In this document: positions 1 through 10,349 of the stretch, in pieces | Layout of the letters: every line of letters begins with the position of its first letter | Position numbering within the stretch: the first letter of the stretch is position 1 | NCBI GenBank assembly: GCA_020091685.1 | Contig: CM034614.1 | Span: 1,139,563-1,203,562 of the forward strand | Direction of reading: 5' to 3' | DNA: 64,000 nucleotides | Source of the DNA: Lutjanus erythropterus | Taxonomy: Eukaryota; Chordata; Actinopteri; Lutjaniformes; Lutjanidae | The notes under the pieces: generated by a model | The model's input: the letters and a program-made list of their open reading frames with translations, nothing else | Told to the model about the DNA's origin: nothing | The model's database searches: none | Program-made: the position numbers and the translations under genes

Positions 1-460
1 GGCAAACACGACATGAAAGAGAACCATAAAGAGCCCAATGAATAGATCATCTATCTCTCTTATGGGACGCTTGACAAACGAGGGGTGTAGAGGCTTTTAT
101 CGGCCATCGTTCTCCCCACGGCCTCACCTAATGACGCTTAATGCATAGAGTTCTTAAACAACACGAGATCCAGCATTCACGTTCTCCTGTCGAGGCCTCC
201 GCAGGGCTTCTATAGCAGTTTGCAGTGTGGGCAGCGGAGGGTTAATCAGCACCGACGCACTAATTGGCAGAGACTGTGCTTTTCCCATGACCCCTCTACA
301 CCCGTTATTAGCCGTATTGTTCTGCAGGCTGGAATTATCATATAGGCTGCAAAAACATCACAATTAGTACAATTTGACAAAAATAAATGGCACAGCAGGC
401 GACTCAACCCGCCGCTGAACTCCGACTCTGTGAAGAAATAAACAGAAACCACTGAGCTGA
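1..460. promoter_or_regulatory. CNE-like block at the window start
   Basis: High-complexity sequence with CTAATGACGCTTAATGCATAG, GCACTAATTGGCAG, CCCGTTATTAGCCG and TGGAATTATCATATAGG, several homeodomain-type TAAT cores. No repeats. Likely continues left of the window. Confidence 0.4.
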
Positions 461-671
461 AGCAGAGCCGAGGAAAAAACCAAGAGGAATTTTTACTCCA
501 GCAGGATCAAAGTCAAGATGCAACTTTGTCTGAAGTAAAAAAGTATTTTTATATTTAGTAATAGTATAAATCAAGATGGAGAGATGCAAAATTTACTCAG
601 TTTAAGTATTTAGAGTATTTTCAACACTTTATCTTGGTGTCAGACAGACTTTTAAGCCAAATGATACTCTC

Positions 672-1010
672 TCCAAGCTAACCAAACTTCTTAAGAAAAA
701 TCACAAAATTTATCTCTGATGCATCCCTGCCTCCATCTCTTAGTTTCTTTATGTGTGACTTTGGCAAAACTCACAAACAAACACCAGCAAAGTCACACAA
801 TAACAGAAACAAACAACGAGATTTTCACAAAAGTCACACATGTAGTTTGGTGGATGGAGAGAGGATGCTGCAATCCATAAAAACAGGTTAAAAAATTGCT
901 AAAATAGCTAAAATTTTGAATGAAGTTTGGTGGATGGAGAGCAGAAGTTTGCATCACGTTCATAAAAGGTTAATTCAGATCCACCAAAGTCACACAACAC
1001 AAACAAAGGC
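672..1010. mobile_element. Degraded foldback MITE copy
   Basis: TCTCCAAGCTAACCAAACTTC near the left and GAAGTTTGGTGGATGGAGA near the right are rough inverted arms. The internal phrases GCCTCCATCTCTTAGTTTCTTT and CAAAGTCACACAATAACAG match the intact copy at 7962-8222. Confidence 0.5.
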
Positions 1011-1044
1011 AGCGTTAGAAAAAAAAGCTAAAATTACGAATGCA

Positions 1045-1165
1045 GGCCCATAAAGATGGACGACATGACAGCTTCCCTAAAACGCGTCCAGAAAATCTTG
1101 ATGGCCCCCTGGTGGCTGGTTGCAGTACAGTGCATAAACCCCGCCCACTCCATGTTAGCAGATAG
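1045..1165. mobile_element. Teleost interspersed repeat carrying a CTCF-like motif
   Basis: AGATGGACGACATGACAGC, GATGGCCCCCTGGTGGCTGG and CATAAACCCCGCCCACTCC, in that order, match an interspersed fish repeat I remember. Read on the - strand, 1103-1118 gives CCACCAGGGGGCC, a good CTCF core. Confidence 0.5.
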
Positions 1166-1479
1166 GACACAGACCAAAAAAATTGAAGTACACGTCAAAT
1201 AAAAGTTTCCCAAAGAAAGTTTCTGTCATTTTAGGTGGTTCTTAACAAGTTACTGTTACAGTCTTGACTTGATCTGCCATCTGGAAACTGATGACGTCGA
1301 TCAAATAGTGATCGAGTCTCGTTCGGTCTCGTATCTACGGTCCGCTCTCCTCCTGTCCAAACCAAGAATAAAAAGTCGACTTCAGAAAAAGGAGGTCAGA
1401 TTCTCAGGATGAGACTCGGACCTCGCTCCTCATGTACGCCCCCCTCCGCCTCCCCGAGTCGACCCGTCCTAACCACGGC

Positions 1480-2115
1480 AACTGGAAAGCATGCATAGCT
1501 AACGTCCGCGGGATTGTGTGGAGGCTTTTGTCTGGCCTGCAGGCTCGGTGATTGCCGCGACTTTTTTTGGCATCACACCCGATCCACTATCCATTTTTCT
1601 TTTTCTTTTTTTTTTTTTTTTTGAGGATGCAAAAGGGTCCGCTGTACAAAGCTGACATGCATAATATGAAATGTATTCCCAGGCCAGGCCAGTTAAAATT
1701 CATTTTAAACTGTTTACCCGGGCAAAACAATGGGCAGCAGTCACGGCTGTTATCTGCTGATTTATTGGAGCGATGGAGAAAGAGGGAATTGGCAGGCATG
1801 CAGCGGTGACAGTTTGGTGAGAGGGCAAAAGGAGATGGGTGGAGGGGGGCAGAAGAGATGCACTTAAAAATCACTTCTTTCACCGTTACTCCTTTGGCCC
1901 CGGTTGGTCGGACAAAGGGATGAAAAAGTCCTGGCACTGAGCGCTCCTTTCACTCAGCGCAGCTCATCATTGTGTTTGGAAAATGAGCCAATTTCCATAA
2001 GCGATTGGGAGGACAATGTATTAAACAAGCGTGCATGCAGAGTGACAATGAGACAAAACAAAAGACTGTCCTGGATTGTCTCGGTGTGGGCGTTCCTTAT
2101 GTTACAGTAGAAGAA
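1480..2115. promoter_or_regulatory. CNE-like block
   Basis: About 600 bases of high-complexity DNA around a short poly-T (1590-1622): TGACATGCATAATATGAAAT, CATTTTAAACTG, GGCTGTTATCTGCTGATTTATTGG, CTCATCATTGTGTTTGG and AATTTCCATAAGCG. It contains overlapping ORFs on both strands, none with a recognisable domain. A strong CNE candidate by texture. Confidence 0.4.
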
Positions 2116-2700
2116 GAAGAGGCTTTTGATCTGCGGTGTTAAGATTAGAAAAGAGGAAGAAAAAGTGGGAAAATTGTTCATAACTTTAGCATTAATGTTA
2201 GTTTGACCTGCATCTTCTACGCCACGTTTTCAAAAGTTCGTCTTTTGGATGTCCAGAACAGCCAAACGTCCCTGATACTGAAACTACGTTTCCCACAGTT
2301 CAAGTTCTGGAACTTTTAAAAGTGGGTACACGTCCTGCCAGGACACGCCTCCCTTCAGTTGGACTGAGACGTGACAAAAGTCCACACAACCTGGACTCAA
2401 GCAGAAGTACAGATGCATGTTTTGAAAAGGACTCTGGTCAAAGTAGAAGAACTGATTCTACTTGTTTACTGCAGTAAAGGTGAAAAAGTTCAGGCTCTGA
2501 AATGTCCTCAAAGTATGAAAGTGAAAAGTCGTCCTCACAGTTGAGTCTCCCTCTGGTTGGTTTTGTCTTGTTCTGTAGTTTTTGTTTTGTTGCATCCTGT
2601 TATGTTGCTGTTTTCTTGTTCTGTTGTGTTTGTCTTAAAAATCAGACACTTACTCTTCCAGTGCCTCTAAAGATGAGATAAATATTTTCTTGTTGGCTTT
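2116..2700. repeat. TACTTNTACT-type element followed by a T-rich degenerate repeat
   Basis: AAGCAGAAGTACAGATGC, GGACTCTGGTCAAAGTAGAAG, then TTTACTGCAGTAAAGGTG, AAAAAGTTCAGGCT (2399-2500). This matches 18720-18800 in the same order. A T-rich TTGTTTTGTTGCATC-type stretch follows at 2560-2640. The rest is unassigned. Confidence 0.5.
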
Positions 2701-3318
2701 TCAAGACACAACTGACACCCATGAAGTTTGTGACTTTGGCCTGTGAATCTTGGACTGTAGACATTTAGAGGGAGGAGACTCTGACGCTGAGAACCTGCAG
2801 CTCATCCAGAACCTCCTGCCATGGTGAGACCAGTGAACAGAACACAGACGGTGATTCAGGGGCCCACAGAGAGGACGGGCCCTCGAGCAGCAAATGAGCT
2901 CCAGTAAGTGACTCAGACTGTCACATGAAAACATGGCCGCGTACGGCGCCCTGACCAGCAGCAGGAACCGTATTGATTGATTGTGTTCCTCAGAGAACAC
3001 AGCTGACGAGGACTCGCAGCTGCAGACGGCGAGCGAGCCGTAGCACACGCCTGCTTCCCAGACTCCTCACAGAGGAGACTGTGTCTGTGTGGAGAGGGCT
3101 GGCAGATGCTGAACGAGCCACCGCCGCCGCCACCGCTGCCACCGCTGCCACTGCTGCCACCGCCACCACTTTCCCACAACATCCTCAAGGAGGTGATGTC
3201 ACAAAGACATGAGCAGGAGGAGGACGGCGAGACAAGTGGCGAGGCTATCTGAGGACACTAATGAGCTCCATTCAGGGTTTGAGGGGATGAAGAACGACAG
3301 TGAGGAGCAACATGGAAA

Positions 3319-3319
<1 letters not shown>
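2701..3319. other. Intergenic DNA with a short (GCC)n-like tract
   Basis: A GCCGCCGCCACCGCTGCC repeat lies at 3120-3166 and produces a poly-Ala/Gly ORF. Otherwise mixed-complexity sequence with no gene. Confidence 0.4.

Positions 3320-3387
<68 letters not shown>
3320..3387. repeat. (CA)n microsatellite
   Basis: About 34 units, with short CA satellites continuing to about 3430. Confidence 0.97.
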
Positions 3388-3391
<4 letters not shown>

Positions 3392-3427
3392 GGGAGCATT
3401 AACACACATACACACATGCATACCACA

Positions 3428-3998
3428 CACTCTTAGAAATAAGGGTTCCAAAATGGTTCTCCCTGAAGGGATGAGGCTCTACACAGAATCATTTGCCTCT
3501 GAAGAAAGAAGGGTTCCTTAAGAACACTTTTTCATCCAAAGAACCATTTTTAGAAGAAAGAGTTCGTCGAGGATTGCTGAAATCCTTGAAGAACTCATTT
3601 GTCAAGGGTTCTTTTTACCATAACATAAAAGGGTTCTCAGTAGAACTGCCGGGTGAGTTTGAGATAAAACAGTTGGAATGTAAAAGGGTTCTTGATAGAA
3701 CCTATTGGATGGATTCTTGTTGGCACCCTTAGAAAGTGGAAATGTTCTGGATAGAACCCCCAGAGAGGGTGAAACCATCCAACCACAGAAGGGTTCTCTG
3801 TAGGATTTCTCATAGGGGGTACTCGGGGTTCCAGGTATAACCCTTTATGTTCAGTTGTAGGTAGAACTCTCTGAAATGGTTCTATGTGGAACCTTTATTT
3901 TAAAAAAGGCTCTAACAGGAACTAAAAAGGGTTCTCTGAATGGGTCAAGCCAAAGAACCCTGTATGGTTCTAGTTTGCAGTTTTTTTTTCAAAGAGTG
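3428..3998. mobile_element. AGAACC-rich MITE, near-complete copy
   Basis: Begins CACTCTTAGAAATAAGGGTTC and ends TTTTTTTTTCAAAGAGTGC, so the ends are short inverted repeats (CACTCTTAGAAA / GCACTCTTTGAAA). The interior is made of repeated GGTTCT...AGAACC half-palindromes. About 570 bases, no transposase. I recognise the style from other teleosts but not a formal family name. Confidence 0.7.
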
Positions 3999-4024
3999 CA
4001 CATACTCATCCATTCTCTTAGGCA

Positions 4025-4025
<1 letters not shown>

Positions 4026-4074
<49 letters not shown>

Positions 4075-4085
4075 CTCTCTCTCTC
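4026..4085. repeat. (CA)n-(CT)n compound microsatellite
   Basis: CA to about 4071, then CT to 4085. Confidence 0.97.
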
Positions 4086-4202
4086 AGGATGTCAGCGCCC
4101 CCCCGCTGTGCTTCACACTGCTCCTCAGTGATGCTGTGAGATGGGACATCGCATGACTGGGAGCACAATAATGTGTGTGTGCATGCATGTATCTTTGTGA
4201 CG

Positions 4203-4268
4203 GTGTGTGTGTGTGTGTGTGTGTGTGTCTTTCTTTTAATGTACTCCTACACACACACACACACACAC
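4203..4268. repeat. (GT)n and (AC)n pair of microsatellites
   Basis: GT at 4203-4228 and AC at 4249-4268, separated by 20 bases. Together they form an inverted pair that could fold back. Confidence 0.95.
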
Positions 4269-4274
4269 TCACGT

Positions 4275-4720
4275 CATTGGAGTGGCCCCCTGCTGGGTTC
4301 CTATCAGCGTCAGCGGTGAATCGGCGCGCTCAAGCAGCAGTAACGCCCCCGAGATCTCACTCCACTGACCCTGTGCGGACAATAAACTGCATCTAATTAC
4401 TGGCGCATGCACTCGCAGCACTCGCAGCTCTCCCGGCGCGCCGCTGCCTGGCACTGACCACGGACATTCACAGAAAGCAACCGGAGCGCAGGCCAACTTC
4501 TCTTAGAGATATAACGTTTTCTGACAGCTTTAAGCCTTTTCGGGTGATGCGCCGCACGGCTCACAAAAGGCTGCGCTCGAGTCGTGCGGTCGGCGCCGGG
4601 GCGGACTAATTTCAGTCTGCGTGGACGTGAAGCCTCGCCAAGTGCAACATGTTGGCCCGTCGTTAGAGGCTTTAGAACAACGTCTTCATCTGTCTCTGCC
4701 GCCATGACTGAAGACAATTC
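4275..4720. promoter_or_regulatory. CpG-rich CNE-like block
   Basis: Contains CAGCGTCAGCGGTGAATCGG, CATCTAATTACTGGCGCATG, CCCGGCGCGCCGC and GTCGTGCGGTCGGCGCCGGGG, CpG-dense next to TAATTA. No donor-like junction was found to call an exon. Could be an unannotated CpG island. Confidence 0.35.
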
Positions 4721-4784
4721 TGCTTTTATTCACAGATTAGTGCAGATTTGTCTCATTTCTGTCAGTGATTCCAGATAAACACCC

Positions 4785-4925
4785 TGAAAAATAAAAAAGG
4801 TTCTCCACAAACTCCCTGAGAGTCTTGGATTATAAAAGGTTCTTGGTAGAACCATCTTGGTCAGGTCTAGATAAAACCCTTGGAAAATAAAAAAGGTTCT
4901 CAGTAGAGTATTTGTTCTTTGTTAC
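4785..4925. mobile_element. AGAACC MITE fragment
   Basis: GAAAAATAAAAAAGGTTCTCC, AAAAGGTTCTTGGTAGAACC and TAAAACCCTTGG are the same internal units as in 3428-3998. The terminal repeats are missing. Confidence 0.6.
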
Positions 4926-5009
4926 CTTCCACCTCTGCTCAAACATGCACACTCTCTTGTTCAGGTTCTCCGTTCCAAAAAATGTTCTTGTAACAGGATC
5001 TCTGTCAGA

Positions 5010-5550
5010 TACAGAGGTATCAAATGATTTTTGGCTCCTCAGACCGACAGGTGAGGAATGAAGATTTTAAAGTGTCCCTTCAAAATGAGAGTCTTGGTGA
5101 TGCGTTCCTCCTCGCTCCACCCCTCTGCACCACCGCCCAGCGGAACAGTGGAGTCAGTGGAGGTTCCTTTATGTTCCTTCGTACCTCTAAAGGAAGCGTT
5201 GGAGGGGACGGCGGCTGACAGCGAGCCTTTATTAATGACAGGTCCCCCACCCTGCTTTGAATAGGTGGGCCGGGACGAACAATGGCTGTTGTCGGGACGT
5301 TGGAGGAGCGGCTCTGACAGGTGCTGCAGGGTGTCGCTGCCTCGGCTCGGGCGGCCGCGCAGGTGTGGAGACGTCAGGGCTGACAGAACACCTGCGACGT
5401 TCCTCCCCTTCACGCTGATGATTTCACTGTATCGCTTTTCATACGCCGCCGTGATAAAAGATACAGGGGGACGGCGACGGGGCGAGGCGGTGACCGCGCT
5501 CCGCTGACAGCACCGCCACGCTCCACCTGTCCACTTCATAACACCAATAT
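5010..5550. promoter_or_regulatory. CpG-containing CNE-like block
   Basis: Contains GCGAGCCTTTATTAATGAC, GAACAATGGCTGTTG (SOX-like ACAATGG), CGGGCGGCCGCGCAGG and GTGATAAAAGATACAGG. Overlapping ORFs on both strands have no recognisable domain. Confidence 0.3.
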
Positions 5551-5985
5551 GAGACGCCGTATGAAGGATGACATGTTGATGCGTTCAAGTTTTATTCTAA
5601 CTTTATCAAACTACATGTGATTCTGTTCTGGAAACAAACGAACAAAATTAATGACTGTTTATGTCTTAATGTTTTATTTAAATAAACTAGAAGAATGACA
5701 GACGTATCAGTGCGAATCACACGTGACAAACGGAACAAGATACAAATTAGGATTACAAAAAACAGCTAACATTAGCTGCACAGTGAGCCGCTGGATACAG
5801 ATCACTTATTGATCATGGATCAGACAACTGTGTGTACTTCACAGGTCAAAACAGCAAAATGAGCTCTTTTTTTTCATTTATTGACATTTATTTTCACTCA
5901 TATTTTTTTGGATGCTTAATGAGAAACTCAACTTTAATGTCATGTATGCATTTTTTTTTTCTATTTTAAGCTAAATTTGCTTTAG
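5551..5985. other. AT-rich intergenic DNA, nothing recognised
   Basis: No repeat family, RNA gene or CNE texture seen. Confidence 0.4.
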
Positions 5986-6402
5986 ATTATAGTTACAGCT
6001 TGGATTTCAATGTAAAGAAACTCCTGTTGAATCGACAGTGAGTGTGACGTACAAGCAGCAGCGTGCAGCGTGCAGCGTGGGTGGCTCATAATGAAATAAT
6101 TGGCTGCAAGAGGTGGGAGGGACGCGGCAGGGGAGGGGCTTATCACCGACCAAACACCCAACACCCGAGCACAATTAGTCTATTAAGCCAGAGATGACGA
6201 GCAAATAATCAAGTGCTTTTGTTTCCCTGAAGCTTTTTAGTAAAATATGTATGAAGTGACCTGGAAAAACGCACAATGGCAACTTTTGCCTCTTAAGTCG
6301 GCAGCAGGAACAATGGTGGTATTCACCAACGGGGATGTCGTCATCGGCCGAGTTATCATCAACAACCTGCCGTGCTTTTTGTCCCTCGTCACTGCTCATT
6401 AG

Positions 6403-6403
<1 letters not shown>
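5986..6403. promoter_or_regulatory. CNE-like block, left of a (CA)n tract
   Basis: Contains CTCATAATGAAATAATTGGC, GCACAATTAGTCTATTAAGC, GCAAATAATCAAGTGC, GGAACAATGGTGG and CGAGTTATCATCAAC. High complexity, several homeodomain and SOX-type cores. Confidence 0.4.

Positions 6404-6486
<83 letters not shown>
6404..6486. repeat. (CA)n microsatellite
   Basis: About 41 uninterrupted units, the longest CA tract in the window. It lies at the edge of a CNE-like block that resumes as CATTTCAAATGGCTCCC. Confidence 0.98.
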
Positions 6487-6488
<2 letters not shown>

Positions 6489-6539
6489 TTCAAATGGCTC
6501 CCAGGCCTGAGAGCTCAGATTTAATTTAATCAATACAGA

Positions 6540-7200
6540 CGTTTAAAAATAAATTAGTTTTGTTTCAAACGTTCCTGCAGAAATGAACTTTCAGTGCAGT
6601 TAGAACGATTGCTTGCAGTTTATAATTCAACATCTAAAATCTTAGAAAATCAAGTCTGTAAGAGTCATTTAAAGGGATAAAACAATGACATTTCAGACAA
6701 TAATCATCCACTGAGTAGGCGTGTCCTTATCAGCCAGTCTGCTCCCATTGGTTTACTGGGTTAACGCAGAGTGAGCGATGGTGCATATTCAGGAAAACTC
6801 TGATTTCCTTCAGGTGATGTTAAGACATAAGCCGGTGTTAGCTAAAGTGTTTAGGGAATTGTTTTGCCAACAGAAAGACTTCAGTGTTCACCAACAGAAA
6901 TTGAGACTATCAGATATTTGTGTGAAAGTTTCAAAAGATCATAGGAACCTTTTGACTGTTGTATTTGTATTTATCATTGAGTCTAAGTGGATGTTATAAA
7001 TTTAAAGAAACTTCCTCAAGTCGTTCCTGACATAGAAGATTTTTTGCAGCTGTTCTGGAGCTTTCAGTTGCATCACATGATCCTCATCTTGGACATTTAG
7101 TGTCCTCACCTGCTGTTGATCATGCAGGTGATTGAATTTAGATTTTTGGAGCACTTTAAAGACTTTTCGGCCTCAGAAACAGTAGCTGTGACTTCAGTCT
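6540..7200. other. Intergenic DNA, nothing recognised
   Basis: AT-rich. A 73-codon ORF (6778-6999, +) has no recognisable domain. Confidence 0.3.
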
Positions 7201-7600
7201 GATTGGCTTCATCATCAGTTTGAGGCAGTTGTGTTGTAAACTGTTGCCAAACGCTCATTAGCAGAGAGAATATGTGACATGAACTGAAACACAGCGCTCA
7301 TGCTACAGAACAATAGCAACAAACAAACACGACAATCATTTGCATGTTGGCCCGAGAGCAGAAGTGAATTGTGGGAAACTGGGCAGACAAAGTTGAATTC
7401 TGCCGAGCCGGGAGTTTGAATTATCATAATTGGAGGCCACGGCGGCGGGGGAGAATTTGGCAGCCGGTTCAAGATGTGATATTATGAACCCCGAGCGCAC
7501 AAACAATAGATGTGATGTGTGATTATGCATGACTCTCCTCTGAGCCGAGTGACGAGCCGAGTGACGAGCCAGGACGAGAAGTCCAAATCTGACATCGCTT
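7200..7600. promoter_or_regulatory. CNE-like block with octamer and SOX-like motifs
   Basis: ATTTGCAT (7338-7345, POU octamer on the - strand) lies just after CGACAATC. Also GAACAATAGCAAC, GAATTATCATAATTGG (near-palindromic homeodomain site), AACAATAGATG and TGATTATGCATGAC. Dense neural-enhancer-like motif texture, no repeats. TGACGAGCCGAG is tandemly repeated at 7541-7570. Confidence 0.45.
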
Positions 7601-7961
7601 TTCTTTTTCTTTGTTGTCAATTTTCTTTTTGAAGAAATGAGAAGGGACAGGAGGGGTTCAACACCACCACCATCACCCCCCGTTTCCTAATGATCGAGGT
7701 CACAAACTTTGAAACCGCTGCGTTTGATCCCACCTCAAAGATTATAGAGGATATATTGAAGAATGATTGCCAATCTGTCATCACTGTCAGCTTCTTTGTT
7801 AACACTTTTTTGGACAAAACCAAAACCAAAACCCCCAAAACTGAGCATCTGACTCTAATTGTGTCCTTTTCTCTGTACTCACATCTACAAAACCAAACTG
7901 GGAAGATCAGGAAGTGAATAGACAACTGGAAACCACAATCACACACACCAAATATCATTCT

Positions 7962-8222
7962 TTCCAAACAAACCAAACTCCATAGGCAGAACCAGTAATT
8001 TTACCTTGCAGAACACAGGAGTTGCTGGTCTGCTGCTGCCTCCATCTGTTAGCTTGTTTGTGTAATTGTGTGATTCTGGTGTTTTAAAAGGAGAGTTTGG
8101 ATTCACAAAAGTCACACAGTAACAAAAAGAAACTAAACATCAAGGCAGCAGTGGACCAGGAACACTTGAATTATGTGAGGAAAAATTACTGATTTTTTCT
8201 ATGGAGTTTGGTTGGTTTGGAA
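7962..8222. mobile_element. Foldback MITE, intact-looking copy
   Basis: The whole 261 bases form one imperfect palindrome. The left arm TTCCAAACAAACCAAACTCC continuing to CTGCTGCCTCCATCTGTTAG is matched by the right arm reversed (TTCCAAACCAACCAAACTCC continuing to CTGCTGCCTTGATGTTTAG). The spacer is short. Related copies at 672-1010 and 20943-21130. Confidence 0.75.
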
Positions 8223-8515
8223 CAAGCAATATTTGGCTTAGAAAACAGAAGTTTCCCATCAGGAAAGGCAGCCTGAAGGCAAAGTGCTAAAAAACATCCA
8301 AATATACTGCACACTTAAACTGATATTGATTATTTAAGGTGGACCTCTTTGAAGCGACTGACTCCACCCAAAGCAGTTCCCCCTCTTTCCCAACTCACTA
8401 ACTGCAAATTTGTCATCCCTGTCTGCCACTTGTGTCCTCGTCTCTGTGGTCTCAACCACAAACCCAAACTGGGAGGACGGTGGGATGCGAGTGACCAAAA
8501 CACATCTCCCATTCT

Positions 8516-8542
8516 TGTGTGTGTGTGTGTGTGTGTGTGTGT
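8516..8542. repeat. (TG)n microsatellite
   Basis: About 13 units, then poly-T. Confidence 0.95.
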
Positions 8543-8559
8543 TTTTTTTAGGGCAGGAT

Positions 8560-9330
8560 CACATGAACACATGTTCAAGCTGGGAGGAAACCAGGGGATT
8601 TGAGGAACCATCTGTTAACCAAAGCCTTTGGGAAGCACACTAAGATGATCTTCGGATATTGTTCTCCCCAGGTGGGAAGGGCAGGGGCTCCGCGGGGCCC
8701 CTCGGGTCCGAGCAGAAAAGGGAGGGAAACAGGGGAGCTTAAGGGAACGGCATAATCTCATTTTCATTCATAACGCTTGGGCATTTCAGGTTGGAGAGAG
8801 GAAAGGAAACATAACAGACCGTCAGAGTTGGACTCGTCTCTGAGGCCGGAGCGGGTCGGAGGGTTTGAGTTCGCCGCGTCTTTGAAATCAACCTCGCAAG
8901 CACAAAAAAAAGGATTATCTAAATTTTTAAGCACATGACCCCACGGGAGATCGCTCACAGGTCAGGAAAGAGAAAAGAGGAGGATGCAGGCTGATTAGGC
9001 AGCAAGAAAAAGATGTTAAATCGTCCGTTAAAAAACGTCTTCATCACCTGCAGGGAGGCGCAGGTCGGTTCAGCTCAGGTGGAGGCCTCTCAGAGCTTAA
9101 GCGGCGCTAATGCCATCCGAGAACTTTAAGTCAGTCCTGCTCCGCTGTGAGATCATGAAGTGAGAGCAGTTGGCAGCCGAGACTTTACTCCACATTGAGG
9201 CTCGGAGCTTAATGCAATTTGTTTGGCGCTCGCAGGTGGGTGTGTGTTTACGCTGTGCGACAGACTTGAAGACATTAGACGCACACAGGTCACACCTGAG
9301 GAGGAGCTGACGGTCTGCAGCCAGAAAAGT
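8560..9330. promoter_or_regulatory. Extended CNE-like block
   Basis: High-complexity DNA: TCTGTTAACCAAAGCC, ATAATCTCATTTTCATTCATAACG, TCTTTGAAATCAACC (TCF-like), AAAGGATTATCTAAATTTTTAAGC, GGCGCTAATGCCATCC and GCTTAATGCAATTTG. ORFs on both strands have no recognisable domain. Confidence 0.35.
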
Positions 9331-9629
9331 GCTGCAGACGGTCAGCCGTGTCTTTGGTCCTTCAGTCCGCACTGAATTTAATACATTGATGGTTGGTTTT
9401 CTTTATGCAGTGACACCAGACTGCACACAGACACACCGGGAATCAAACCTGCAGCCTTCAGCTTACAGGCCGGTGTCTGTGCTGTCCAAACACGGCCGTA
9501 CGTTGGTTAAAGATCTCCTAAAAAGCGGCTTGTGCGCTGTTAGGAGCATTATGGATTAGTTACAGTCTGCAGGCTGCAATAATTACCACAACAAACAAGA
9601 GACCTCTAAGCCGGGTACTTTTCTGCTGC

Positions 9630-9855
9630 GTGTCCAGACTTTTCCAACCTGTAATTAGGATTTTACTCATTTCCTCCTCCTCCTCCTCCTCCTCCTCCTC
9701 CTGCTTCCACCTCCCTCCTCTGCTCAAATCACCTCTGATTTTCCTTATTTTCCTCCTCTTCAGTTTTACACCTTCCTCCTTCTTCTTATCCTTTTATTTA
9801 ACCTCCGTCCTCCTCCTTTCACCTCCTCCTCGCCCTTCTCCTCCTCCCGCCGAGG
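9630..9855. repeat. Pyrimidine-rich tract with (TCC)n core
   Basis: (TCC)n at 9669-9702, followed by about 150 bases of CCTCCT-rich DNA. Confidence 0.8.
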
Positions 9856-10050
9856 TAATGACTGATTTAAGTCGAGGAAAAACAAATCTTGGCGGGGCGA
9901 ACAGATTGTTGGATGCTTGTTGACCTGTCAAAGTGAACAGAATTGTGGCACAGGATTGAAAATCTAAATCTGCATTAGAGGCTTTTGTTGGGCCTGAGGC
10001 GACTCGCTCTGCACGAAGGGGTCTTTATCTCGCTGCAGAGAGGAGGGGAC

Positions 10051-10051
<1 letters not shown>
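9856..10051. promoter_or_regulatory. CNE-like block
   Basis: GAGGTAATGACTGATTTAAG, GAACAGATTGTTGG, AATCTAAATCTGCATTAGAGG. Short, high complexity. The phrase 'TTAGAGGCTTTTGTTGGGCC' resembles 'GTGGAGGCTTTTGTCTGGCC' at 1519, which may be coincidence. Confidence 0.3.

Positions 10052-10089
<38 letters not shown>
10052..10089. repeat. (CA)n microsatellite
   Basis: About 19 units. Confidence 0.97.
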
Positions 10090-10092
<3 letters not shown>

Positions 10093-10349
10093 CCTGTACT
10101 TAAAGCCAACACAAAGTCAATGCAATGTCAATGTCAGTGAGCAGCAGCTGCTTTATATAAGGTACTTTGAGAAGGTTTCACATGGATTTTCAGTTTGTTG
10201 TTAAAGATGCTCCGACTTCTGAGAGTAAAGTTTGTCACAGTTTGCAGAAAAAAATTGAATTTTATGGTTTAAAAAAGTTGAGAAAACAATCTGAGACAAA
10301 ATAATCGATAAAACAATCTCCAGAAAGTCATGTCTGAATCGCAAAATAA

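Noticed and set aside
5039-5539. 166-codon ORF on the - strand
   Set aside because: CpG-bearing unique DNA with overlapping ORFs on the other strand. No domain recognised and no convincing splice sites. Kept only as a possible regulatory block.
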